Assembly (NCBI RefSeq): GCF_003350925.1 | Contig: NZ_KZ857174.1 | Coordinates: 186,001 to 250,000, forward strand | DNA length: 64,000 bases | Direction of reading: 5' to 3' | DNA from: Dyella tabacisoli | GTDB lineage: Bacteria > Pseudomonadota > Gammaproteobacteria > Xanthomonadales > Rhodanobacteraceae | In this document: piece by piece, positions 17,601-26,500 of the stretch | Layout of the letters: every line of letters starts with the position of its first letter | How positions within the stretch are numbered: the first letter of the stretch is position 1 | Translations under genes and position numbers: made by a program | The notes under the pieces: generated by a model | The model's database searches: none | Told to the model about the DNA's origin: nothing | The model's input: the letters and a program-made list of their open reading frames with translations, nothing else

Positions 17601-18206
17601 CCAGAAGCCAGTCAGGCGCGATTGTTTCAACGCTTTGAACAAGAAGACGGGCCGCAGCGTAATTCCGGCAGCGGTTTAGGTCTGGCGATTTGCCGCGAGC
17701 TGGTTGGGCTGATGGGCGGCAGCATCGAGCTTCAATCACGCGTGGCGCACGGCAGTACGTTCCACGTTCGACTGCCGCTGTCGATCCCAGCACATCCAGC
17801 GGTGAGCGTGGTGCGACCAGTGGATACGGCCATCTCGCAAAGCCTGCGGCTGCTGCTGGTTGAAGATGATGCGACGGTGGCGGCGGTTATCCGTGGCCTG
17901 CTTGAGCGGCAGGGTCACGTGGTGCTGCATGTCGGCAACGGCCTCAGTGCCTTGGCTGAGCTGGAGCAGACGCCTTGCGATGCTGTTTTTCTGGATCTGG
18001 ATTTGCCTGGTGTGGATGGCTTCCAGATTGCGCAGCTTATTCGCCAAGGTGAGGACGGCGGTAAGCGAATGCCGATTATTGCGGTTACTGCGCGCTCGGG
18101 TGGTGACGAGGAGCCGCGTTCGCGGGAGGCGGGGATGGATGGGTTTTTGCGTAAGCCGCTGACGGGGGAGCAGTTGGTGGATGTGTTGAGTCGGGTGGCG
18201 GGGTGA
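14676..18206 (+). CDS. Hybrid sensor histidine kinase with reg_prop propeller (paralogue 2)
   Basis: This 1176-residue protein has the same architecture as its upstream neighbour. It shows a signal segment (about 1-22), reg_prop propeller repeats (about 30-685), a Y_Y_Y-like domain, a membrane helix (about 764-788), HisKA with His826, a HATPase with NLANNALKF, and a receiver with Asp1107. The Y_Y_Y, membrane, kinase and receiver parts are close to identical in stretches (VNPAANRYRFRLNGFDADWV is in both), while the propeller has diverged more. This suggests tandem duplication with retained output and changed input. The ATG at 14676 follows GGGGG; an in-frame TTG at 14664 is less likely. A large repeat copy starts about 37 bases past the stop. 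Confidence 0.93.
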   Translation: MLSSLLLSVALLGANKPVAAITTASPAAVQMAVLPTPQFRRYGTSNGLPSSSVYTVVQGHDGVMWFATKGGIARYDGVDFKVFRHVAGDSGSLYDNGIGSLLIDRAGRLWAGGLEAGLNRYDAVSGKFEHWGHDAADPSSMAGDKVWSIAQSADGSFWVGHDKGLDRMRADGHGFEHISDGSPAGFGSVVALYVDAQQRLWFSCDRGIFRRDPDGRLHHVVQEGTDRPIDAWRIEGDGEEIRIATGHGLLLVGKDDVARLFAPEKIPDTNVISSARDQAGRLWIGTQRGLFLQNSPAEPVVAVLNQPMLTGNLPGTWVWKIFPDREGGLWITLFDGGVAYLAPGWNKFSRFTHIPDDDTSLRDSMATAMAHGRDGRLWVGQRSGRVDKLDPTTGMVEHILSIPRGDVLAMTEDADRRLWIIMQGALYRYAGGKLDMVDTAGRTMLRPLEVELGPDDKLYARTFGEGLFRVDQDTLASTPVPIRPAEEKARWCNQLTLKRGIFWYASDGGLWRLAAGLDHLEPVPGVSRDSAVNAFDFGPYGMWLARPDGLEYYRYENDGLAFDHKIGAAQGWPSVNVLDLAVDEHQRLWLFGRDGLWRYDPSSGRFRQLDLQDGLSNSEFFRGFARLSDSHIYAPTLGGVIAFDPNSIDESAGTPLVAITGVSVRRKGVLVARPLRGDASVSVSWQDRGLMIEARVSSYVNPAANRYRFRLNGFDADWVDTGNLGAREFAGLSAGDYTLDVMAAGADGAWGQLSAPLTIHVQAPPWARWWAWCAYALLVALLTWLVLRVWRRRLAQRHQMQLAEQRSTLAEQASAAKTRFLANLSHEIRTPMTGVLGMAELLLSTQLSPTQHEYTETMRRSGGMLLKLLNDALDLARIEAGRLELEPSAFDPHALIYDVARLERGLAQAKGLRFHVDISTPLPAWLLGDAVRIKQILLNLANNALKFTEHGSVTLRAKWSDEELHLSISDTGPGIPEASQARLFQRFEQEDGPQRNSGSGLGLAICRELVGLMGGSIELQSRVAHGSTFHVRLPLSIPAHPAVSVVRPVDTAISQSLRLLLVEDDATVAAVIRGLLERQGHVVLHVGNGLSALAELEQTPCDAVFLDLDLPGVDGFQIAQLIRQGEDGGKRMPIIAVTARSGGDEEPRSREAGMDGFLRKPLTGEQLVDVLSRVAG

Positions 18207-18242
18207 GTTTTTTTGTTTGTTGAGGTTGTCGCTAGGTTGTTC

Positions 18243-18590
18243 GCCTGCGGCGGGCTTTCGAACCCCTGCCGGGGTCCGAGTCACTTTTCTTTGCTTGCTC
18301 AAAGAAAAGTAACCAAAAGAAAGAGCACCCCGGTGAGTCGCCCTTCGGGTGCGTGAGGGTCGGCCGGGCTTTTCGACAGTGCATCCATGCACTGGCGAAA
18401 AGGACTCGGCATCCATGCCGAGTCCCCTGCGGGCCTTGTCGTCCGACCCTCACCGACGCACAGGGGCCCCAAGGTCAAGAGCAGAAGCCAGAGCAAGATC
18501 AAAAGCAACGTCAAAAGCTGCGAGCGTTGCTTTTCCCCCTCCCCCTGCTTGCAGGGGGAGGCTGGGAGGGGGTGCAACCTTGCCGCAAGA
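18243..18590 (+). repeat. Large structured repeat, copy A
   Basis: This copy of a dispersed element lies just downstream of kinase paralogue 2. It shows four successive hairpins: H0 ACCCC-TGCC-GGGGT (18262-18275), H1 with arms 18283-18293 and 18300-18310, H2 18369-18402 with an outer CTTTTCG/CGAAAAG and inner CAGTGCA/TGCACTG, and H3 GGACTCGGCAT paired to 18415-18425. A conserved tail follows (CACAGGGGCCCCAAGGTC, then C-rich/G-rich palindromes ending near 18590). The other copies are B (18700-18951, inverted), C (37898-38250, inverted) and D (47939-48235). Long open frames across it are by-products of its base composition. Confidence 0.9.
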
Positions 18591-18593
18591 TTG

Positions 18594-18634
18594 AACCCCT
18601 CCCCAACCCTCCCCTACAAGCAGGGGAGGGGGCC
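18594..18634. repeat. C-rich/G-rich palindromic repeat between large copies A and B
   Basis: CCCTCCCCTACAAGCAGGGG forms a short stem with a preceding CCCCTCCCC, as in the 14525-14560 copy. It sits between the two inverted large repeat copies of this 819-base intergenic block. Confidence 0.7.
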
Positions 18635-18699
18635 GTGGGCGTGCGTTTCATATATCGGCGACTGCCTGCAGTCGCTCCCGAGTGCGCGCAGGACGCGCG

Positions 18700-18951
18700 C
18701 TGCTCTTCGGGGCCCCTTTGCAGCGGTGAGGCTTGGACGACAAGGCCCGTAGGGGCATCGACACGGATGTCGATGCCTTTTCGCCAGGGCAGGAAGCCCT
18801 GTCGAAAAGCCCGGCCAAGCCTCACGCACTCGCAGGGCAGGATGCCCGTAGAGCGCTGCATGGGGGTGGCCTTTCTTTGGGTTACTTTTCTTTGGCCACT
18901 TCAAAGAAAAGTGACTCGACCACCGGCAGGTGGCCGAAAACGCCGCAGGCG
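18700..18951 (-). repeat. Large structured repeat, copy B (inverted relative to A)
   Basis: The element is on the minus strand, facing copy A. Hairpins are H3 at 18754-18777 (GGCATCGACA pairing with TGTCGATGCC), H2 at 18777-18809 (inner CAGGGC/GCCCTG), H1 at 18884-18912 and H0 at 18920-18933 (CCACC-GGCA-GGTGG). H0, H2 and H3 differ in sequence from copy A yet stay fully paired. The rest of 18207-19025 holds no recognisable gene. Confidence 0.85.
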
Positions 18952-19025
18952 AACCGGATCGCGACAACACACCACAACCAGACGAAACCCAAAACCACAA
19001 ATAAAACGCAGAGCAACGACATGCC

Positions 19026-19448
19026 CTACATATCGAACTTACTCACCGCAACCCCCAACCTCTGATACTCCCGCCAACGCACCCGCGAGCCATCGCGCTC
19101 CGCCGGGTCCGCCGCCACCACTTCCAGCACCCGTTCATAACGACCCGGCGGGCAGGTTTCGCGCAGGTTAATCAGCAGCGGGCGATCCGCCGTATCAATA
19201 CCCGGTGGCGCAATCAACACCGCGGTATCCGCATCATCGTCATCGCCGGCGAGTTGATGCGGAATAAATGCATCTTCGTCAAACGCCCATAGCAACTCAT
19301 CCAGCGCTTCGGCTTGAGCAAAGTCGCGCGTCAACACCAGCACCGGCTGCTGCGTCGCAAACGCTTTCTTCGCCAGCTCGCATACCAGCAGCAGCGGTTG
19401 CTCGCGAAAGCGCGGTTTGTCGATCAAGTAGAAGTCGGCGCGGGGCAT
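19026..19448 (-). CDS. holC: DNA polymerase III subunit chi
   Basis: The 140-residue protein matches HolC, which links the clamp loader to single-stranded DNA binding protein in the replisome. It begins MPRADFYLIDKPRFREQPLLLVCELAKKAF and contains LDELLWAFDEDAFIPHQLAGD, the characteristic chi segment, then PPGRYERVLEVV. It lies 125 bases downstream of pepA on the same strand, as in E. coli, but the valS gene that normally follows is not present in the window. The spacer to pepA holds a long inverted repeat. Confidence 0.93.
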   Translation of the reverse strand: MPRADFYLIDKPRFREQPLLLVCELAKKAFATQQPVLVLTRDFAQAEALDELLWAFDEDAFIPHQLAGDDDDADTAVLIAPPGIDTADRPLLINLRETCPPGRYERVLEVVAADPAERDGSRVRWREYQRLGVAVSKFDM

Positions 19449-19468
19449 AAGGGCTTAAGTCAAAGGCA

Positions 19469-19565
19469 GGGAACGGGGAACGGGGAACGGGAAATATTGA
19501 GCTTGAGGCAAGGGCGCAATTCACAGCGCCGCTTGGTGTTCCCCGTTCCCTATTCCCCGTTCCCC
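19469..19565. repeat. Inverted GGGAACGGGGAACGGGG repeat between pepA and holC
   Basis: Three tandem GGGAACG-like units at 19469-19491 face the reverse complement units at 19538-19565 (GTTCCCCGTTCCC, then ATTCCCCGTTCCCC). The two arms can form a long stem enclosing about 46 bases in the pepA-holC spacer, so it may affect readthrough from pepA into holC. Confidence 0.8.
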
Positions 19566-19573
19566 GCTTTCAA

Positions 19574-21058
19574 TCAGCAGCGATCGATCAGCCACTGTGC
19601 CAGCAGCGGTACCGGGCGACCGGTTGCCAAGCCCTTACGGCCTTCGTCCCAGGCGGTACCGGCAATATCCAGATGCGCCCAGCGCTGGCCTTCGGTGAAG
19701 CGTGCGAGAAAGCAGCCTGCGGTGATGGCGCCAGCGTTCTTGCCGCCGATATTGGCGACGTCGGCAAAGCCCGACTCCAACTGCACTTGGTAGTCGTCCC
19801 ACAACGGCAGGCGCCAGGCGCGGTCGAGGGTTTCTTCGCCGGCGGCCAGCAGTTCGGCGGCGAGATCGTCATGTTTACTCATCAGGCCGGTGGCGTGTTT
19901 GCCCAGTGCAATGACGCAGGCGCCAGTGAGGGTGGCGGCGTCGATCATCGCCTGCGGCTGGAAGGTCTGCGCGGTGTAGGTGAGCGCGTCGCACAGAATC
20001 AGGCGGCCTTCGGCGTCGGTATTGAGTACTTCGATGGTCAGGCCCGACAGGCTGGTCAGTACATCGCTGGGGCGATAGCTATCGCCATCGGGCATGTTTT
20101 CCACGGCCGGTACGACGCAGACCAGGTTGAGCTTGAGGCCCATTTTCACCGCGGCCACGAAGCCACCGAGCACGCCGGCAGCGCCGCCCATGTCGAACTT
20201 CATCTCTTCCATGCCTGGACCGGGCTTGAGGCTGATACCGCCGGTGTCGAAGGTAATGCCCTTGCCGACGAAGGCATAAGGTTTGTCGCCGGCGTTGCCG
20301 CCTTTGTATTCCAGCACCACCAGCTTGGGCTTGTTGACTGAGCCGCGACCCACCGCAAGCAGCGAGCCGAAGCCGAGCTTTTCCATTTCAAGGTGATCGA
20401 GCACATTGCAGTTGACGCTGTCGTGCTGGGCGGCGAATTGCTGTGCCTGTTCGGCGATGTAGGCCGGGTTGCAGATGTTCGGCGGCAGGTTGCCCAGCTC
20501 GCGCGCAAAGCGCACGCCTTCGGCGATGGCGATGGCTTGATCCAGGCCCGTCTGTGCATCGGCCGGCGCGATAAAGCTGATGGCGCTCAACTCGGGCTGG
20601 CTGGATTTCTCGCGCGGTTTGAAGGTGGCGGTGTAGCGATAAGCCGTGTGGTCGGCGGCAAGCACGGCGGTGCGCATGCGCCAGGCGGCGTCGCGGCCGG
20701 GTACGTCCACCTCGGTCAGGTACGAGGTGGCGCTATTGATCGGCAGCCGGCCGAGTGCGCGGGCCGCTTCCATATGGATTTTCTGATAGCGCGCACTGTC
20801 GAGGGTTTTCTGTGCGCCCAGGCCTACGACCAGTACGCGCTTGGCGACCACGCCGGCAGGGGCGAACAGCAAGGTGGTGGTGCCGGCCTTGCCGGTGATG
20901 TCGCCGCTTTCGGTCAGGCGCTTGATTGCGCCCTCGGCGGCGGTGTCTACCCGCGCTGCCGCGCTGGTGAGCAGGCCATTCTCATAGACGCCAACCACTA
21001 CGCACGAGGTATCAACGGTTTCGGGGGGGGCGGAGCCAAGGCTGAACTGAAGCGTCAT
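19574..21058 (-). CDS. pepA: Leucyl aminopeptidase (M17), multifunctional PepA
   Basis: The 494-residue cytosolic enzyme is a hexameric dizinc aminopeptidase of family M17. Metal and catalytic residues are visible: Lys266 and Asp271 in [11 protein letters not shown], Lys278, Asp289 in KFDMGGA, and the signature NTDAEGRL (346-353) with Asp348, Glu350 and Arg352. In E. coli PepA also binds DNA at cer sites with XerCD; whether that applies here is unknown. The start at 21058 has AGGA 8-9 bases upstream; an ATG three codons earlier (21067) would place the Shine-Dalgarno too close. It is divergent from lptF-lptG, the conserved proteobacterial arrangement. Confidence 0.96.
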   Translation of the reverse strand: MTLQFSLGSAPPETVDTSCVVVGVYENGLLTSAAARVDTAAEGAIKRLTESGDITGKAGTTTLLFAPAGVVAKRVLVVGLGAQKTLDSARYQKIHMEAARALGRLPINSATSYLTEVDVPGRDAAWRMRTAVLAADHTAYRYTATFKPREKSSQPELSAISFIAPADAQTGLDQAIAIAEGVRFARELGNLPPNICNPAYIAEQAQQFAAQHDSVNCNVLDHLEMEKLGFGSLLAVGRGSVNKPKLVVLEYKGGNAGDKPYAFVGKGITFDTGGISLKPGPGMEEMKFDMGGAAGVLGGFVAAVKMGLKLNLVCVVPAVENMPDGDSYRPSDVLTSLSGLTIEVLNTDAEGRLILCDALTYTAQTFQPQAMIDAATLTGACVIALGKHATGLMSKHDDLAAELLAAGEETLDRAWRLPLWDDYQVQLESGFADVANIGGKNAGAITAGCFLARFTEGQRWAHLDIAGTAWDEGRKGLATGRPVPLLAQWLIDRC

Positions 21059-21155
21059 CGGTAACATCCTGCAGGGGTCCGAAGCAGGTCGGACAGGCTA
21101 GACTTGGTGTTTGCCGGCCGGCGTTGGCCAGGCACGGAGCCAAGTATCCTATCGC

Positions 21156-22265
21156 ATGCTGAGCATTCTCGACCGCTATTTCCTGCGTGAACTGGCTCAA
21201 ACCGTGGCTGCCACGGTCATTGTGTTGGTGGCTATCTCTGCCGGTACCACGTTCGCCCAGGTACTCAAACAAGTGGCCAACGGCAGCTTTCCTGCCAGTG
21301 TCATGTTCCAGGTGCTTGGCCTGAACATGCTCGACGGCCTGTCCACGGTGGTGCTGCTCGGCGGCTTTCTGGGCGTGTTGCTTTCGCTTGGACGCATGTA
21401 TCGCGAGAGCGAAATGCATGTGCTGGCTTCGTCGGGCATGGGGCCGGGCGGCTTGCTGCGGCCCATGGCGATACTGGCCGCTGCGCTGGCCTTGCTGGTG
21501 GGCACGGTATCGATGTGGCTGGGCCCCTGGTCCGCACGCACCTCCGAAGCCCTGGTGGCAACGGCGAACCGCTCAGTGATCGCCGCCGGCCTGGATGCCG
21601 GGCGCTTTACCGAGCTGCCGGGCAAGGGCGGCATCATCTTCGTCAACAGCCTGAGCCGCGACGGCACCGTGCTGGGCAATACCTTTATCGCCACCGATCG
21701 AGCCGGCAAGGATGGCGTGCACCATCTCAAGCTGATTACCGGCAAAAACGGGCAGTTGTATCAGGAGAGCGACGGCAATGGCCGCTTCCTTTCCTTGAAC
21801 GACGGTTGGCAGTACGAGATACCGCTAGGCGCCGACAATTGGCGCAAGATGCAGTACGAGCGTAACGACACCTCGTTGTCCAACGTGCAATCGGACAACA
21901 GCGAGGATGATCCGGCGCATATCCTGGACACCATTGCGCTGGCACAGGTGGATTCGCCCGAGGCGCGCGCTGAATTCGCCTGGCGCACCATTGCCCCGGC
22001 GATGATGGTGGTGTTGCTGATGCTGGCCTTGCCGCTATCCAAGCAGACCCCGCGCGAACCGCGCTTTGGCCGCCTGTTGCTGGCCGTGCTCGCTTTCTAT
22101 CTTTACTACTTGCTGCTGGCGCTATGCCGTAGTCGGCTTATCAAGGGACAGTGGCATCATGCGACGCCGATGTGGGTCATCAGCTTGTTGGTACTCGCTA
22201 TTGCCGGCTGGATGTTCCGCGCCCAATACCAGTCGCGCAAATCGCGCAAAGCGGTGACCGCATGA
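21156..22265 (+). CDS. lptF: LPS export permease LptF
   Basis: The 369-residue inner-membrane protein is one of the two permeases of the LptB2FGC transporter that extracts lipopolysaccharide from the inner membrane. It shows the family start MLSILDRYFLRELAQTVAATVIVLVAIS, a large periplasmic beta-jellyroll between the first three and last three helices, and the closing segment TPREPRFGRLLLAVLAFYLYYLLLAL. Length fits LptF (about 366). The ATG at 21156 is the family start; an earlier in-frame codon at 21111 would add an unlikely leader. Its stop overlaps the lptG start as ATGA. Confidence 0.95.
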   Translation: MLSILDRYFLRELAQTVAATVIVLVAISAGTTFAQVLKQVANGSFPASVMFQVLGLNMLDGLSTVVLLGGFLGVLLSLGRMYRESEMHVLASSGMGPGGLLRPMAILAAALALLVGTVSMWLGPWSARTSEALVATANRSVIAAGLDAGRFTELPGKGGIIFVNSLSRDGTVLGNTFIATDRAGKDGVHHLKLITGKNGQLYQESDGNGRFLSLNDGWQYEIPLGADNWRKMQYERNDTSLSNVQSDNSEDDPAHILDTIALAQVDSPEARAEFAWRTIAPAMMVVLLMLALPLSKQTPREPRFGRLLLAVLAFYLYYLLLALCRSRLIKGQWHHATPMWVISLLVLAIAGWMFRAQYQSRKSRKAVTA

Positions 22266-23362
22266 GGGCTTTGCGCGTCAAGCGGGTCGATTGGCTGATC
22301 GGCATCACGGTGCTGAGTTCGCTGCTGATGGTGTGGCTGGTGATTACCGGCCTCAACGTGGTCTGGCAGTTGATGGCGCAGATCGGACACATCGGCAGAA
22401 ACGGCTACACCCTCACCAATGCCATCGTCTATGTGCTGGTAACCACGCCGCGCCGCATGTACGAGATGTTCGGCAATGCGGCCTTGATCGGTGGGTTGCT
22501 CGGCCTTGGCGGCTTGGCCGGCAGCGGCGAGCTGACCGCTCTGCGCGCGGCGGGCATGTCCAAGCTGCGCATCGCAGCCTCTGCCGTGGGCGTGGTCGGG
22601 GTATTGATCGTCGGCGTAGTGATTCTCGGCGAAACCGCCGCACCCTGGGGCGACCAGCAAGCGCAGGCCATGCAACTGCGCATGAAGACCAACACCATCG
22701 GCATGACCACCAGCAGCGGTCTATGGGCACGCGATGGCGACCACATCATCAACGCGAAAACCGCGCTGGCCAAAACCGATAGCACGCACAGCAGCGTGCA
22801 ATTGGTGGATGTGCGCGTATTCACGATGACTGCCGACGGTCAGTTGACTCGCTTCGATTGGGCCAAGACCGCCGAGCACGACGGCAAGCAGTGGGTGATG
22901 GACGGTGTGCGCACGACCACTCTCGACGAGCAGGGCACGCATACTAAAGAGGCGGCCAGCATGCACTGGGATTCGCGCCTCAATCCGCAGGTGCTGGAGC
23001 AATCGCTGATCCAGCCGCAATACCTGTCCATGCGCGACCTCTACCGCAACATCCACTACAAGCAAAGCCTCGGCGAAGCCCCCGGCGAATACGCCGTGGC
23101 CTTCTGGACCCGCGCACTTTACCCCTTGAACGTATTGGTACTGGTGCTGTGCGCGATGCCCTTCGCCTTCGGCGCACTGCGCTCCGGTGGCCTCGGCAAG
23201 CGCATGTTCATCGGCATGCTGCTCGCCATCGGCTGGTACTTTTTGCAAAAGGCCATGGTCAATTTCGGCACCGTCTATGGCGTGCCGCCTGCGCTGGCCA
23301 ATTTGTTGCCGGCGACGATTCTGGCGGTTGTCGCGTGGCTGTATTTCCGCAAATACGGCTGA
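22262..23362 (+). CDS. lptG: LPS export permease LptG
   Basis: The 366-residue partner of LptF has the same helix-jellyroll-helix plan. It starts MRALRVKRVDWLIGITVLSSLLMVW and contains MYEMFGNAALIGGLLGLGGLAGSGELTALRAAGMS, the coupling-helix region contacting LptB, and ends with ANLLPATILAVVAWLYFRKYG. The 4-base ATGA overlap with lptF points to translational coupling and fixed stoichiometry. No lptB is in the window, as is usual because lptB sits with lptA elsewhere. Confidence 0.95.
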   Translation: MRALRVKRVDWLIGITVLSSLLMVWLVITGLNVVWQLMAQIGHIGRNGYTLTNAIVYVLVTTPRRMYEMFGNAALIGGLLGLGGLAGSGELTALRAAGMSKLRIAASAVGVVGVLIVGVVILGETAAPWGDQQAQAMQLRMKTNTIGMTTSSGLWARDGDHIINAKTALAKTDSTHSSVQLVDVRVFTMTADGQLTRFDWAKTAEHDGKQWVMDGVRTTTLDEQGTHTKEAASMHWDSRLNPQVLEQSLIQPQYLSMRDLYRNIHYKQSLGEAPGEYAVAFWTRALYPLNVLVLVLCAMPFAFGALRSGGLGKRMFIGMLLAIGWYFLQKAMVNFGTVYGVPPALANLLPATILAVVAWLYFRKYG

Positions 23363-23555
23363 ATTTGCTCTCGTAAATTCTTTCGCAATGGGCGCCCGTC
23401 TTGGGCGCCAAGCTTTGTAAGAAATCCCCTACACAAATGATCGGCATTGTGTCGCTAGACGAAATCTTGCGAATGCCGTAAATCGTCGAGCACGATTACA
23501 CGATCATGCTGATGGCGCCGAGGGAGTGCCATCAGCATCAAATGGGGAAAACCGG

Positions 23556-26500
23556 ATGACTAGGTGTCGGCGCGAATTGCGTTGGGCGTTAGGTGCGGCT
23601 GTCTTTTTTTCATGGGCCATGGTTTCTTTAGTCGTCTCATCGCCAGCGTGGTCGCAGTCGGCGCCGGTCTCTCCAGAAAGCGAATTCCAAAAACGCATCA
23701 AGGTCAGCGAAGACATCCAGCCGCTGGGCGAAAACCCTTTCGGCGAGAACATCAGTCTTTACAACGGTGCGTTGTCCTTCGAGCAAACCGACGTGAGTGC
23801 AACGGGTATTGGACCGTTGTTGCAGATCAGTCGTGAGTTTCATTTGCCGGATGTACTGCCGACCACGGTTTATCACACCTTTCTCAACAACGGCTTCGTT
23901 GATTGGTCGCTGGAAGTGCCGCGCTTGGAGACCATGTCTGCGGCAAACGGCACCGCCAATCTTGAGCCAGCCGACACCGCGCCGTGGTTCTTCACTAGCA
24001 ATGCGCAACGCTGCAGTTCGTTTGCCAGCGGCCCTGACATGTATGTCACCTTCAAGAGCACGGTGATCGACTACATGCCGCAGCAGTGGTGGCATGGCTA
24101 TCAGCTAATTATCCCAGGGGCAGGCAGCCAGGAAGTATTGCTGCGCGATGCGTCCAATACGCAGTCGCCGCAAATGACCGTCAATGGGGCGACCGAATCG
24201 TTCCCCTTGGTCACTAAACAGCATTGGTCGATCGGCTGCTTGTCGCAGACCTCCAATGGCAAGCCGGGCGAAGGCTTCCTTGCGGTATCTCCCGATGGCA
24301 CCAGTTACTGGCTCGACGCGCTGATCTATAAAAAAGCAGATCCGGTGATCTTTGGCGGTGGCGGCGCGCTGTATCGCCGTGTCGCCATGATGCTGGTCTC
24401 GAAGGTGGTTGACCGGTTCGGTAATACGCTGACTTTCTCTTATGACGGCAACGGCAACCTCACCGGTATCCAGTCCAGCGATGGCCGCCAGGTGTCGCTG
24501 ACCTGGGAGAGCTGGCAGAACCAGTCCAAGGACACCTTCGGCAGTTACATCAACCCCGTCGCCTATCGCGTGCACTCGATCACGTTACAGCCGGGTAGCA
24601 GCGCGCCGAGAACGTGGACTTACAGCTATAGCAGTGATCCCTACTTGCCCCGCTTGAGCAGTGTGCAGCAACCCGACGGTAGCGCCTGGTCGTTCAATCT
24701 GGGCGGTTTTGCGCCACCGCCGAGCGACGGCTACCTGATCGACGACAGCAATGTATGCGCGATGGTGCCGAAGCTTCAGGATGCCGTCACATCCTCGGGA
24801 AGCATGACCCATCCTTCCGGGTTGATCGGTACGTTCACGGTGCAAAGCACCGTGCGCGGGCGCTCTTATGTGCCGTATTACTGCCCTACGGCGGGTAACG
24901 GTAACGACCTGCGCTTTCCCAATATCTACAAACAGAATTCCATTACCCAAAAGCAGTTCTCCGGTGCAGGGTTACCCACCTACACCTGGGCTTACAACTA
25001 CTCAGGCTTCAACTACAGTTGGACGACCGATTGTTCTTCAGGGTGCGCATCCACGGTGGCAACAGATGTCGTGGACCCATCGGGCCATGACGTCAAATAC
25101 ACCTTCAGCAACAAGTTCGATGCCAGCGAAAGCATGCTGCTGGAAACGGACTATTACGCCGGTGGTGCCGGCACTGCGACGATGCGGTCCGAGGTCAACA
25201 GTTACGCCAATCCCACAGGCGGTCCATGGCCGACGACTCAGGGCAATTCTCCGCAGATCGCGGTGAATCAGGCGCAGGCCGGTCAGTTGATTCCCGTCAG
25301 CCAGCGCACGCTGCAGCAAGACGGTGATACCTATACCTGGCTCGTCGAAGCATTCGATGCCTATGCTCATCCCACCAAGTTGAAACGCTACAACAGCATT
25401 GCCGGCCAAAGCGCGATCGAGGAACAGACCAGCTATCTCAACGATCTGCCGCACTGGGTGCTGGGCTTGCCGCAGGAAACCGACAACCTCAGTACCGGCG
25501 AAGTCGAAAGCCTCAACACCTACAACCTCAGCAACGTCACGCTGCAATCGCGCGCCCGCTTTGGCCAGACGTTGATGAGCTACACCTTCGATGGGCAAGG
25601 CCAGTTGGCCAGCTTCACCGATGGCAAGAGCCACACCACCACGCTGAGCAACTACAAACGCGGCATCCCGCAGTCGATCGCTTACCCCGACACGTATACG
25701 CAAAGCCTGGTCGTGGATGACTTCGGTCAGATCAGCAGCCTCACCGATCAGGCCGGTAACACCACCAGCTACAACTACGATGCCATTGGTCGTATTGCCG
25801 GTATCACCTACCCTGCCGGCGATGAGGTGGCGTGGTCTCCCAAAAACTTCAGTTATGCCTATATAACCGGCGCCGAGCGCGGTGTGGCCGCTAATCATTG
25901 GCGTCGCACGACCACCAAGGGCAATGCGGTCACCACCACTTATTTCGACGCCATGCTGCGTCCCGTGCTGAGTGATACCGCTATCGCTGGTACGTCAGGG
26001 TCAGACATCAGTACACGCACCGACTACGACTGGAAAGGCCAAAAGATCTTCGTGACCTATCCAGTCAGCGGCGCACCAGACCTAGGCTCGATTACCAGCG
26101 GCAGCACCAGCGTTTACGATGCCTTGGGTCGGCTCACCCAAACCCAACAGGCGTCCGAGCTGGGCACGCTAACCGCGATCACCGCCTACCTCTCCGGTGC
26201 GCGCCAACAGGTGACCGACCCCAAGGGCAACGTCACCACTACCAGCTACCAGGTGTTCGATCAGCCGTCCTATAACGCGGTGATCCAGGTGCAGGCACCC
26301 GAGGGCATCACCCAGAGTATCGCCCGCGATCTCTACGGCAATCCGCTGACCATCACCCAATCGGGCCTCTACGGCGCCGAGAGCGATAACGTCACCAAGT
26401 CGCTGACCTACGACAGCTACCACCGCCTGTGCCGCACCACCGAGCCGGAGAGCGGCAGCGAAGTCACCGCTTACGACGCCGCCAACAACGTGGCCTGGAC

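Noticed and set aside
18353-19171. Open frame of 272 codons and several others across the large repeat block
   Set aside because: The same frames recur in both orientations in all repeat copies, change frame between copies, and the nucleotide hairpins rather than the codons are conserved. They are likely to be misannotated as hypothetical proteins.
19469-19565. CRISPR-like array
   Set aside because: The GGGAACG units are contiguous and inverted, without spacers; no Cas genes are present in the window.
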